Below are positions 23,198 to 31,427 of a stretch of 53,842 nt of DNA, piece after piece. The notes beneath the pieces were generated by a model, which worked only from the letters and a program-made list of their open reading frames with translations, did no database searches and was not told the DNA's origin. The translations under genes were made by a program, and so were the position numbers. Source of the stretch: Flavobacteriales bacterium (GTDB lineage: Bacteria; Bacteroidota; Bacteroidia; Flavobacteriales_G; Salibacteraceae). The stretch spans positions 1 to 53,842 of the forward strand of contig JAGQYO010000018.1 of NCBI GenBank assembly GCA_020435995.1. The letters run 5' to 3'. Numbering within the stretch: position 1 is the first letter of the stretch; the number at the start of each line of letters is the position of its first letter.

Positions 23198-25704
23198 AAC
23201 TTTATAACCGCCCTCATAGAAGTGTATTCTTCACTCTCGAAGCGAAGGATATAGGTTCCTTTTTCAAGGCTTTCCGTGTTAATTGAGTGTTGTGAATCGG
23301 TAAGAAAACCTGCGAGTAGTATTTTTCCTTCCATGCTTACAATTTCGAAAGATACATGTTCATTTTCTACCAATTCAATGTTAAGCTCACTTGAAAAAGG
23401 CATAGGGTAAATCCTTCTCTGATCTAAAATATTTTCTGCAACGCTCACATTACCTGGAGTAAAAGGTTCGGACATATCCGAAACACAGCCATTAACGGTT
23501 ACTTGTACTAGGTAACTACCCTTTAAAGTAGGCTTAAAAGTTTGTTTTGTTTCGCCAAGTATTTTCCCATTTTTATCATGCCATTGGTAGGTATCGGCAG
23601 CACCAGTGCTAAGCTCACCACCAACTGTGGTAATTACAGGTTTCGCGGGTTTCGCATTTACAGTAACATCGTCAGAAATGGAGTTTTTACATCCAGTAAG
23701 GGGGTCTGTAAAAGCATAAGTTAGGGTATGTTTTCCAACGCCGGCTGACGCTGGATCAAATTTACCTCCCGTGATTCCTGTGCCGCTATATACACCTCCA
23801 CGAGGACTTTCTCCAATGGGTAAGTAAAGTGCATCATATTCACAAAAAACCTTTTTACTCAAAATCAATTGTAGGGTAGGAAGGGGATTCACCGTAACCT
23901 TGGTAGAATCTTGATTAGAGCAAAGGTTGGCATCTGTATAAACATATTTAATCCAATGGGAACCCGCACCAACTGTGCTAGGTGAAAAAACACTTCCCTT
24001 AGTGCCATTTACGTAATAATCTCCACCAGTGGGAGTGCCACCCGTAATGGTAAAATCGGAAGAATCGACACATACATCGCCCATTGTACCCATGCTTGTG
24101 CTTGGCAAGGCAAGTACGGTGAGGTTTTGACTTGCGGTATCCTTACATCCAATGCCATCGGTATATTCATAAATGATGTTGTACGTGCCCGGACCAGCCG
24201 TTTTGGCAACAAATATATTCCCGACCACATAGTTGCTGATAAACCGTCCACCCGCAGGACTTTCTCCTGTGAGTGTGTATTGCGCTTCAGAAGCACAAAC
24301 TGGCGTTAGTGCTGAAAAGGATACCGTTGGCTTGGCATTCGTTCTAAATTTTACCGTGTTGCTGGTGTCATCACAAACGCCAAATTGTGTAATAAGGTAG
24401 TAATTACCACTGTCCTTGGCATATAAGGTATTGCTTGAGTTAGATGTGATAAGTGAATTGTTTCTATACCATTTATAAGTATATCCGCTGGTTGTGTGTC
24501 GCAACATGATGCTGTCGCCAAGACAAACTCGTGCAGAATCCTTACTGTAAATACGGCTTGACCCTGTGTAGCCAATAACATACTCCCGGGCTAACTGATT
24601 TCTTTTTTTAATAGCACCGGCATTTAAAGACCCGAGGCTGTTCGTCCACGAGGTGCCAGAGTTATCGTTTCTTTCAAAAAGATTAGTAAGGCAACCTCCA
24701 TAGGTTTTATAGTGTTGGTTATTAGCAAAAAAATACTCAAAATCTCCTCTGGCGGTGCTGCTTGTTAAGTAATACACGCCCCAATATCGCGTAGAGTCAT
24801 AAATGGTTTTTCCTCCTTGAAACGATTGGCTATTGGGTTTAGCATCAACGCGGTATAAATAAGCTCCAGTGGCTCCAGTAATGCTATCTACTACAACCGA
24901 ATCTCCATCTGGGTGCGAAAGCACAAGTTTATGTGGGCTCGTAAAATCACTTACACAGGTATCGCCAAGTGGCACTTCCGAAATTTTCCAGAGAGGCCCA
25001 AAAGTTAAACTCCCGTGGTGGCCTTTTCCAGATAAATCTGAAACTGTGGTTCCAGAGGCATTGTCCATTTTCCAATAGGCTTCGAGCGAGGAATAATTAG
25101 GATGGGATGGTTTTATTTTTTGGCACATCCACTCTTTAATAGTGGCTTGTGAAAGCGCAGATCTAAATACTGAAACTTCGTCGAGCTGACCGTTTAAAGT
25201 TCTCGCTGGGTCATAGTTCTGGCCTAAATTGAACAACACATTAGAGCTTAATGTTCCCGTTTCCGATTTCGAAGCATCTAATTCGCCATTTATGTAAATT
25301 TTCATGGTGACACCATCGTAAACACCTGCCAAATGATACCATTTTCCAGCAGTGAGCGAAGCTGTGCCGTTCAACTTAGAAGGGCTTCCATTTGAGTTTA
25401 TTACAAATTGCACTTTTTCTTTGTCTAGGGCTGCACCATCACCAAGTCGCATTAAAGTTGGGCTTGTGCCGCCAACTTCCGAACCCCACAAGGAAGTGAT
25501 GTTGGCAGCAGCTCCACCCACAGTATTATTAAATTGAGTGATATTAACCCAACCCATCATAGTGAGTCCCGTTCCACTCATATTAACTGTTCCGCAGCTT
25601 ACGTAGCTTGAACTCCCGTTAAACTCGAGTTTATGGCCAGAGCCTTGGGCCAAAAGTGAAAACGTAGTGAATATAGATAAAACAGAAAGGTAGAATGTCT
25701 TCAT
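23194..25704 (-). CDS. T9SS-sorted surface protein with LamG domain and Ig-like repeats
   Basis: This 836-residue secreted protein has a signal peptide (MKTFYLSVLSIFTTFSLLAQ), a LamG/concanavalin-like domain at about residues 24-215 (LTMMGWVNI, WYHLAGVYDG, LDEVSVFRSAL), a middle region with Cys-containing segments, then three repeats of about 75 residues with the pattern PxGGxY ... AGxGxHxxxYxYTD ... C. The last 80 residues are a type A T9SS sorting domain (IYPMPFSSELNIEL, KGTYILRF), which directs export through the type IX system and cell-surface attachment. It may bind glycans; no catalytic site is seen. It overlaps the glycosyltransferase stop by four bases. Confidence 0.88.
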   Translation of the reverse strand: MKTFYLSVLSIFTTFSLLAQGSGHKLEFNGSSSYVSCGTVNMSGTGLTMMGWVNITQFNNTVGGAAANITSLWGSEVGGTSPTLMRLGDGAALDKEKVQFVINSNGSPSKLNGTASLTAGKWYHLAGVYDGVTMKIYINGELDASKSETGTLSSNVLFNLGQNYDPARTLNGQLDEVSVFRSALSQATIKEWMCQKIKPSHPNYSSLEAYWKMDNASGTTVSDLSGKGHHGSLTFGPLWKISEVPLGDTCVSDFTSPHKLVLSHPDGDSVVVDSITGATGAYLYRVDAKPNSQSFQGGKTIYDSTRYWGVYYLTSSTARGDFEYFFANNQHYKTYGGCLTNLFERNDNSGTSWTNSLGSLNAGAIKKRNQLAREYVIGYTGSSRIYSKDSARVCLGDSIMLRHTTSGYTYKWYRNNSLITSNSSNTLYAKDSGNYYLITQFGVCDDTSNTVKFRTNAKPTVSFSALTPVCASEAQYTLTGESPAGGRFISNYVVGNIFVAKTAGPGTYNIIYEYTDGIGCKDTASQNLTVLALPSTSMGTMGDVCVDSSDFTITGGTPTGGDYYVNGTKGSVFSPSTVGAGSHWIKYVYTDANLCSNQDSTKVTVNPLPTLQLILSKKVFCEYDALYLPIGESPRGGVYSGTGITGGKFDPASAGVGKHTLTYAFTDPLTGCKNSISDDVTVNAKPAKPVITTVGGELSTGAADTYQWHDKNGKILGETKQTFKPTLKGSYLVQVTVNGCVSDMSEPFTPGNVSVAENILDQRRIYPMPFSSELNIELVENEHVSFEIVSMEGKILLAGFLTDSQHSINTESLEKGTYILRFESEEYTSMRAVIKF

Positions 25705-25769
25705 AATTCAATAAATTTTGGGTCACAAAGTAAATGATAATCTGTTGATAACCTTACTTTAGCGGAAAT

Positions 25770-26363
25770 ATGAGCGAAGAATCAGAACACATCCCATTAG
25801 TTTATAAAATTGACATCCCTAGTGAGTTTTTTAACACGGTTACAGGCCATCACTTTGATCAATGTACTATGTGTGAAACCCACCTTGGCTTTGATACGAT
25901 GTACCTAATAGAAAAGGCTTGCAAACGCGTGAACTCAACCTTAGTGTACACACTTTTTGAATACGCAATTTGCTTAGATTGTACCTTAGAAATGCATAAC
26001 CGAATGTCGAAACACTCGGTTGCAAGTCTGCAAAAATTTATGGCCGAAAAAAGCCATATCTCCTCTCAGCGTAGGCATTTAGAGGAAGATAATCTCGATT
26101 ATTCCAATTGGCTAAAAACCTGTGTGGTCAATCAAAAAGCTGCCACCGATCTACAGGAATACAATATTTGTGGAATGTTTCAAGGAGATAGTATGATATT
26201 AGGTGATTTTCCTTATTTAATGAGCATTGAAGCCTTAGAGGAGATGGTCAAAATATTGTCGAAGGAAACCAAAGACGAATTAGATGATTTCAAAAGAAAA
26301 CATTTAGGTGGGCCACCAGAATTTGAAGAATTATTTAAAAATAGACCTATTTTGGTAGTCTAA
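25770..26363 (+). CDS. Cysteine-cluster protein of unknown function
   Basis: This 197-residue protein matches no family I can name. Its N-terminal half has two paired-cysteine knuckles, CTMC (residues 32-35) followed by ETH, and CLDC further on followed by TLEMH, which together could hold one zinc ion, with an intervening Cys. The rest is charged and helical (SSQRRHLEEDNLDYSNW) with a Cys-containing YNICGMF segment. No signal peptide or membrane span. Its stop is two bases before the ATG of the PqqB-like lipoprotein gene, so the two are surely cotranscribed and probably translationally coupled. A near-consensus TACTTTAG box lies seven bases before its ATG. Confidence 0.72.
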   Translation: MSEESEHIPLVYKIDIPSEFFNTVTGHHFDQCTMCETHLGFDTMYLIEKACKRVNSTLVYTLFEYAICLDCTLEMHNRMSKHSVASLQKFMAEKSHISSQRRHLEEDNLDYSNWLKTCVVNQKAATDLQEYNICGMFQGDSMILGDFPYLMSIEALEEMVKILSKETKDELDDFKRKHLGGPPEFEELFKNRPILVV

Positions 26364-26365
26364 TT

Positions 26366-27334
26366 ATGCGTTGGTTTATTTTCATTTTTGTACTCGTTTT
26401 TATTTCTTGTAAAGAAGAAAAAGCAGAAACGATAGTGGACATTCCAGAACCCAATGTGGTAAAAACAGGATGGGGATTGTCCGTGCTTGGAGTAGCGCAA
26501 GACGCAGGGTATCCTCAAGCGGGATGTGATAAGGAATGTTGTAGAAGGGCAGTGCGAAATGGCCTTACGGTTTTCCCAACATCACTGGCAATTATAAACC
26601 ACGATTCTGGTAAGTTTTGGCTTATTGAAGCTACGCCCGACATCAAATATCAATTGAATATGGCCAATGATGAACTTGAATCGGAAGATATTTTGATGCC
26701 TGAAAAAATATTCATCACACATGCACACATAGGTCATTATGCGGGTTTAATGCATTTTGGGAAGGAAGTGATGGGAAGTAAAAACCAAGCTATAAGTTGT
26801 ATGCCCAAAATGGCTGCATTTTTAAGTTCCAATGGCCCTTGGAATCAATTGCTGGAATCAAGTAATATAGTTTTAGATACATTGGAAAATGGTAGAAGGG
26901 ATTCTGTTTTTCTTGGATTCAACGTTACTCCCATGCTCGTGCCTCACCGCGATGAATACAGCGAAACCGTGGGTTTTCTATTCGAAGTGGACAACACCTC
27001 TATTGTATTTATACCCGATATTGATAAATGGGAAAAATGGCCTGTTAAACTCGATTCATTGTTGAGGGTTGTTGATATAGCTTTTATTGATGGGACCTTT
27101 TACAATGGTAGCGAGCTACCCGAAAGAAACTTGGAAGAGATTCCTCACCCCTTTGTTTTTGAAACAATGGCCCAGCTTGATAGCCTAGATGAAGGTCTGA
27201 AACGAAAGGTTCATTTTATTCATTTCAACCACACCAATCCACTTATTCAAGATCACGCGATACGGCGAGAAGTAGAAGACAATGGCTACAAAGTAACCAA
27301 ACAAGGTGATTACTTTTCACTTGGCCGAAACTAA
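26366..27334 (+). CDS. PqqB-like metallo-beta-lactamase fold lipoprotein
   Basis: This 322-residue protein has the lipoprotein signal MRWFIFIFVLVFISC (Cys15), then the PqqB-like opening LGVAQDAGYPQAGCDKECC, a cysteine-bearing loop near the N-terminus. The metal motif reads THAHIGHYAG, in which the usual Asp of HxHxDH is Gly. Further motifs are MLVPHRDEYS, FIPDIDKWEKW, DGTFYNGSEL and HFNHTNPL. PqqB proteins are hydroxylases of PQQ biosynthesis, but this lipoprotein lies outside any pqq cluster and is exported, so a different role is likely. It is coupled to the cysteine-cluster gene and overlaps the convergent LytTR gene by CTAA. Confidence 0.83.
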   Translation: MRWFIFIFVLVFISCKEEKAETIVDIPEPNVVKTGWGLSVLGVAQDAGYPQAGCDKECCRRAVRNGLTVFPTSLAIINHDSGKFWLIEATPDIKYQLNMANDELESEDILMPEKIFITHAHIGHYAGLMHFGKEVMGSKNQAISCMPKMAAFLSSNGPWNQLLESSNIVLDTLENGRRDSVFLGFNVTPMLVPHRDEYSETVGFLFEVDNTSIVFIPDIDKWEKWPVKLDSLLRVVDIAFIDGTFYNGSELPERNLEEIPHPFVFETMAQLDSLDEGLKRKVHFIHFNHTNPLIQDHAIRREVEDNGYKVTKQGDYFSLGRN

Positions 27335-28065
27335 AGGCTCATTCTATCCCGTAATTTGGCCGACTGCCTCCTCGAAATTTCAATTTTTTCGCCTCCTTTG
27401 AGCTCTACCATCATTCCACCATTAAACCAGGGTTCTATTTTTTCAATCCACTTTAGGTTAATAATGTGCTTGCGGTTGGCTCTAAAAAACTCTTTTTCGC
27501 TAAGCCGCTTGTCGAGGCTGTTAAGCGATTTGAGTATCAATGGTTTGTTGCTTGCAAAGTGCACTCTTACATAGTTTCCTATGGATTCAAATAAGCGCAC
27601 CTCCTTGAGATGTACAAACCAGCACTTCTCTCCATCTTTTAAAAATACTTGGTCATTTCCAGACAGTGCGCCTTTTTCGGCATCTTTTTCCTCTATTATT
27701 TTTTCTTCTTTGATAATAGAAATGGCTTTTTCTACTGCGAGTCGCAGCCGGTCTTCTTCCACAGGTTTTAATACGTAGTCCATGGCATTTACCTCAAATG
27801 CCTTTATGGCAAATTCATCAAATGCGGTTACAAATATGATGTGTGGTACTGTTTCGAGTTCTTCAAGTACATCAAACCCGTTTTTACCCGGCATTTGAAT
27901 ATCTAAAAAAACCAGGTGGGCATCAGAGTTTGAAATACCATCAATAGCTTCTTCTGGATCTCCGTATTCAGCTATAACTTCAATATCGTTGTATTTGCTC
28001 AATAGCTTGATTAGCTCTAAGCGAGCAAGCCGCTCGTCGTCAACTATTATTGTTTTTATTTTCAT
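27331..28065 (-). CDS. LytTR-family response regulator
   Basis: This 244-residue regulator has an N-terminal receiver domain with the acidic pocket Asp9-Asp10 and the phosphorylated Asp55 in FLDIQMPG, the conserved Lys in YVLKPV, and a C-terminal LytTR DNA-binding domain from about residue 140 (VRLFESIGNYVRVHF, FFRANRKHIINL). LytTR domains bind tandem direct repeats two helical turns apart. Its ATG overlaps the stop of the sensor kinase gene upstream (ATGA), so the pair is translationally coupled. Targets are unknown. Confidence 0.94.
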   Translation of the reverse strand: MKIKTIIVDDERLARLELIKLLSKYNDIEVIAEYGDPEEAIDGISNSDAHLVFLDIQMPGKNGFDVLEELETVPHIIFVTAFDEFAIKAFEVNAMDYVLKPVEEDRLRLAVEKAISIIKEEKIIEEKDAEKGALSGNDQVFLKDGEKCWFVHLKEVRLFESIGNYVRVHFASNKPLILKSLNSLDKRLSEKEFFRANRKHIINLKWIEKIEPWFNGGMMVELKGGEKIEISRRQSAKLRDRMSL

Positions 28066-29105
28066 AAGTCATTGAATTTTAAAGGAAACTTAATTGTGGT
28101 GATTACCTCGCTTTTGTTGAGGTTTTTGATGGTTAAACTGGATGGGGCACCAAAGAGTAGCCTGAGTCTTTCACGGGTATTTACCAAACCAAATCCTGTT
28201 TCTGCTTTTTTTTCCTCATGATATTGCCCTGGATTGGTAACTTCAATTACCACAAGCCCTTCAACAACCATACTTTTTAAACTGAGTGTGCCACCTTTGG
28301 GCAAATGGGCAATTCCATGTTTAATTCCATTTTCTACAATGGTTTGAACCATGAGTGGTGGCACCAAAAAATTAGAAGATTGTTCGTCGATGTGGATTTC
28401 TACCTTCAGTCGTTCTTCGTATCTATAACTCTCAATGGCTAAGTAATCTTTTACTAGTTTGAGTTCATCGGAAAAAGGAATGAGTTTTTGACGCCCCATA
28501 AGGAGGTTGCTTCGCAGTATGTTGGATAATTGGGTAATACCCATTTTGGCCTTTTTGGGGCTTTCGTCTACCAAAGCACGGATACTGTTCATGGCATTAA
28601 ATATAAAGTGGGGGTTGAGCTGTGACTTGAGTTTGTTGAGCTCCATTTCATTAATGGCAGCCTCCCATCGCAGGTTTTTAATTTCTTCCTGTTTGTAGTT
28701 TTTAAAAAAATGATAGAAAAAGTAAATCAACGACCAAAGCAGGAACAGAACAATCCAACCGGCAAATTCTTGCACCAGTAAACCAAATTCAATGCGTTTA
28801 GAGTTTTGAAAAAGAATGAAGGATAATCCCGAGTAAAACAGCTGAAACGCAAGGGCCATCGTTAACGAACCGAGTATAAATCGGGGTATCATCTTGCTAA
28901 TGCTCAACTCAAGCCAGCGGTTTCGAATAATGATTTCGCGATAAGCATGAGAAATAAGCAAGCCTAGCACAAATGCGCTCCATAACGAAACAGTAAGTTC
29001 AGGCCCCGCAGGTACATTGCTCAGTTGGTTGAGAATAAAGGCAATTGATATGTATGTGGCCCAGCCCAGCAACTGACAAATCACATAAAGCTTGCTCATT
29101 TTCAT
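28062..29105 (-). CDS. LytS-like sensor histidine kinase (HisKA_7TM-free, 4TM type)
   Basis: This 347-residue inner-membrane kinase has four membrane spans in about residues 5-135, then a short linker and the His_kinase family domain with the phosphorylated His166 in LNPHFIFN, the N-box VENGIKHG and a C-terminal TGFGLVNTRERL ATP-lid motif. The input is sensed by the membrane part and is unknown. I start at the ATG at 29105 (MKMSKLYVICQLLGW, the usual family start); a longer in-frame ATG exists at 29141. Its stop overlaps the start of the LytTR regulator, its obvious partner. Confidence 0.92.
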   Translation of the reverse strand: MKMSKLYVICQLLGWATYISIAFILNQLSNVPAGPELTVSLWSAFVLGLLISHAYREIIIRNRWLELSISKMIPRFILGSLTMALAFQLFYSGLSFILFQNSKRIEFGLLVQEFAGWIVLFLLWSLIYFFYHFFKNYKQEEIKNLRWEAAINEMELNKLKSQLNPHFIFNAMNSIRALVDESPKKAKMGITQLSNILRSNLLMGRQKLIPFSDELKLVKDYLAIESYRYEERLKVEIHIDEQSSNFLVPPLMVQTIVENGIKHGIAHLPKGGTLSLKSMVVEGLVVIEVTNPGQYHEEKKAETGFGLVNTRERLRLLFGAPSSLTIKNLNKSEVITTIKFPLKFNDL

Positions 29106-29428
29106 TGCTTCAAATGTATGAGGATAGAGTAGAAGTGCCATGTTTCAATTACACCAATGGCCCGTTGAAAGGGAACAAGGATAAAGTAAATGAAGAGTGG
29201 TGTTGAGGGCTATTCAAAATGTACGATAAGAGGTTTATTTACAGAATTATTTAAATGATCTATTAAACAGGTCAATGTAATTCTTAAAAATAAAAACATT
29301 GCCTCTTTCCATTCCAGTGACTTCTGCCACTATTTCCATTTTTTTGATATCCTCAAAAAGCTTGTATACTGGTTAAAATGGTTTCGACAGTACATTGATG
29401 TTTTGTTTTTCATGTGTTTCGCCTTAGT
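29106..29428. other. Intergenic stretch of 323 bases between the kinase and mutT
   Basis: The part nearest mutT holds the decayed Fic-like reading frame described separately. The rest, about 29106-29246, would contain the kinase promoter, for which only imperfect boxes such as TATCCTTG can be seen on the minus strand. A small hairpin, CGCCTT at 29420-29425 with AAGGCG at 29431-29436, overlaps the mutT stop and might act as a weak terminator, although no T-run follows it on the mutT side. Confidence 0.5.
29247..29423 (-). pseudogene. Decayed C-terminal remnant of a Fic-family protein
   Basis: On the minus strand a frame reads INVLSKPF, then an in-frame TAA (29373-29375), then 41 codons including KLFEDIKKMEIVAEVTG and MERGNVFIFKNYIDLF before the terminal TAA at 29247-29249. 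This matches the winged-helix tail of Fic/DOC AMP-transferases (LSxPT, then GIxxEVTGxxRNRVFxYxxYL). Nothing of the catalytic HPFxxGNGR region is present and the upstream frame is closed by a stop at 29424-29426. It lies between mutT and the kinase gene, so a Fic gene was probably once here and has been mostly deleted. The family call is by remembered pattern only. Confidence 0.55.
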
Positions 29429-29836
29429 TTAAGGCGCTTTTCTTTCTTGTAAGATACCTAAATATTCTTTGAGTATCGGAATGTCCGCCTCGGCCCAGTC
29501 CAAAGTTTCTAATTGTGTGTCATCCAACAAATCAAAGCGTTTGTGCTCCCGTAGTAGAACATTTCCAGATTTATAATTTGCTACAAAAGGGATTAATTGA
29601 ATCGAAATGTCAGGGTAGTCAAAGTCAATGGGGGTAAGTTTTTGCTCGATGTCAATTTCAATGTTTAACTCTTCTCTAATTTCTCTTTTAACACAACCTG
29701 CTTGGGATTCGTTGCCTTCTAATTTTCCTCCAGGAAATTCCCATTTTAGAGGTAAATTCATACATCCACTTCGCTGAACAACAAGTGTTTTACCCATCAT
29801 TTTGATTATCGCACATGTTACTTTTATTCTGTTCAT
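29429..29836 (-). CDS. mutT: MutT-like NUDIX hydrolase (8-oxo-dGTP diphosphatase)
   Basis: This 135-residue NUDIX enzyme shows the start RIKVTCAIIKMMGKTLVVQR, WEFPGGKLEGNE and the NUDIX box ending REIREELNI, all as in MutT-type enzymes that clear oxidised guanine nucleotides. Its length fits. The WEFPGGK motif favours MutT over ADP-sugar hydrolases; substrate assignment remains a family inference. It is divergent from rimO, with 153 bases between the starts. The end of the gene overlaps a small hairpin. Confidence 0.87.
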   Translation of the reverse strand: MNRIKVTCAIIKMMGKTLVVQRSGCMNLPLKWEFPGGKLEGNESQAGCVKREIREELNIEIDIEQKLTPIDFDYPDISIQLIPFVANYKSGNVLLREHKRFDLLDDTQLETLDWAEADIPILKEYLGILQERKAP

Positions 29837-29969
29837 TTAATTTTTTACAAGCCGAGAACACTCTAGAGCTCCACTGGTTCGAAATGCCAATTCTGGTCAA
29901 ATTTATCGTTAATCTTTAAATCGAGTTAAGAAAAACAACTTGCTCAATCAACCCCAACCCCTCACTAAT

Positions 29970-29977
29970 TACCTTTG
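29970..29977 (+). promoter_or_regulatory. TAnnTTTG -7 box for rimO
   Basis: TACCTTTG matches the consensus exactly and ends 12 bases before the ATG at 29990. It lies inside the longer TTG-started frame, which supports the shorter start. Transcription would begin a few bases before the ATG. Confidence 0.5.
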
Positions 29978-29989
29978 CGGACAATTTTT

Positions 29990-31300
29990 ATGAAAACAAA
30001 AACACTCAAAAAGAACAAAGTCAACGTGATAACGCTGGGTTGTTCCAAAAATATATTCGACTCAGAAGTCATGATGAGTCAGCTTAAGGCCAATAATTTT
30101 GATGTACATCACGAAAACAATGACGGTGATTCCTCTACGGTGATCATCAATACCTGTGGTTTTATCGAAAACGCCAAACAAGAAAGCATTGACACCATAT
30201 TGGATTGGGCTAACGCCAAAAAGAATGGCCAAGTAGACAAAGTGATGGTAACTGGTTGTTTGAGTGAACGGTATAAAAATGACTTGGCGGGAGAAATTCC
30301 CGAAATTGATGCGTGGTTTGGCACCCGAGAGCTACCTCGCTTACTCAAAACACTTAAGGCCGATTACAAGCATGAACTGGTTGGAGAACGCTTACTCACC
30401 ACTCCCATTCACTATGCCTACTTCAAAATTGCTGAAGGCTGCGATCGGCCTTGTGCTTTTTGTGCCATTCCACTCATGAGGGGTAAGCACGTGAGCACTT
30501 CTATGGAGCAGTTGGTGAATAATGCAAAAAGCCTGGCAAAAAACGGAACCAAAGAATTGATACTTATAGCCCAAGACCTAACGTACTATGGATTGGATAT
30601 TTATAAAAAGCGCAATTTATCTGAACTTCTCGATCGTTTGGCCGATGTAGAAGGAATTGATTGGATACGATTGCAATATGCCTATCCAAGTGGTTTTCCG
30701 ATGGATATCTTAGACGCAATGAACCGTCATGACAATGTTTGTAAATACCTCGATATGCCTTTGCAACACGCAACTACGAGCATGCTTACTGCAATGAAAC
30801 GAGGCATTACACGTGAAAAAACGGATCAGTTAATTGATGCCATTCGGCAAAAAGTACCAAATATCGCTCTTCGCACTACGCTCATTACTGGATTTCCGGG
30901 TGAGACGGACGACGACCATGAAGAAATGCTTAATTGGATTCAGCAAAAACGATTTGATAGATTGGGTTGTTTTACCTATTCACATGAAGAAAACACATCG
31001 GCTTATGCATTAAAAGATGACGTACCAGCAGCTGTAAAACAATCCCGAGCCAACGAAATAATGGGACTTCAAAGCGGAATTTCACTTGAACTAAATCAGG
31101 CCAAAATTGGCAGCACCCACAAGGTGTTATTTGATAGAGTGGAAGGCGATTATTTTATTGGTCGCACGCAATACGACTCTCCCGAAGTCGACAATGAGGT
31201 TCTGGTTCATCATGAAGAAGGCCACGCTCGTATCGGCGATTTTGCTGAAGTATTGATTACCGATGCTGAGGAATTTGATCTGTTTGGAAAAATTGTTTAA
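29990..31300 (+). CDS. rimO: Ribosomal protein S12 methylthiotransferase RimO
   Basis: This 436-residue radical-SAM enzyme adds a methylthio group to an aspartate of ribosomal protein S12. The N-terminal UPF0004 domain starts VNVITLGCSKN (first cluster cysteine), with further cysteines in INTCGF and VTGCLS; the radical-SAM triad is CDRPCAFC; LQYAYPSGFP and LITGFPGETDD follow; the C-terminal TRAM domain ends the protein. CSKN and AYP favour RimO over MiaB. I use the ATG at 29990. A 7-mer-periodic inverted repeat follows the stop. Confidence 0.96.
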   Translation: MKTKTLKKNKVNVITLGCSKNIFDSEVMMSQLKANNFDVHHENNDGDSSTVIINTCGFIENAKQESIDTILDWANAKKNGQVDKVMVTGCLSERYKNDLAGEIPEIDAWFGTRELPRLLKTLKADYKHELVGERLLTTPIHYAYFKIAEGCDRPCAFCAIPLMRGKHVSTSMEQLVNNAKSLAKNGTKELILIAQDLTYYGLDIYKKRNLSELLDRLADVEGIDWIRLQYAYPSGFPMDILDAMNRHDNVCKYLDMPLQHATTSMLTAMKRGITREKTDQLIDAIRQKVPNIALRTTLITGFPGETDDDHEEMLNWIQQKRFDRLGCFTYSHEENTSAYALKDDVPAAVKQSRANEIMGLQSGISLELNQAKIGSTHKVLFDRVEGDYFIGRTQYDSPEVDNEVLVHHEEGHARIGDFAEVLITDAEEFDLFGKIV

Positions 31301-31301
31301 T

Positions 31302-31416
31302 GAGTTATGAGAAGCGAGTTACCAGATCCGAGTCACCAGACATGAGTAATCATTTAGGAATGTCTTTTTCGCTACAACTGCTAACTCGCTACAGGTACCT
31401 GATAACTTCCAACTTC
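31302..31416. repeat. Heptamer-periodic inverted repeat between rimO and bshC
   Basis: The left half (31302-31357) has GAGT at 31302, 31316, 31330 and 31344, exactly 14 bases apart, with units such as GAGTTACCAGATCC and GAGTCACCAGACAT. The right half (31371-31416) read on the other strand has similar seven-base units GAAGTTG, GAAGTTA and CGAGTTA. The two halves are therefore imperfectly complementary and fill almost the whole gap. It is not a CRISPR array, because there are no spacers. I recall similar low-complexity heptamer repeats between genes in other Bacteroidota, without being able to confirm that. Confidence 0.6.
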
Positions 31417-31427
31417 TTTAGTGAGCA

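Noticed and set aside
27331-29105. LytTR regulator as controller of the repeat pair at 862-894
   Set aside because: The spacing would suit a LytTR dimer, but the repeat sequence does not fit the known LytTR consensus and the loci are 26 kb apart; no support beyond spacing.
29866-29902. GGTTCGAAA resembling a tRNA T-loop between mutT and rimO
   Set aside because: No complementary T-stem, no acceptor stem and no anticodon arm around it; not a tRNA or a clear attachment site.
31302-31416. Possible CRISPR array between rimO and bshC
   Set aside because: The repeat units are directly joined without spacers, are degenerate, and invert half-way; no cas genes are nearby.
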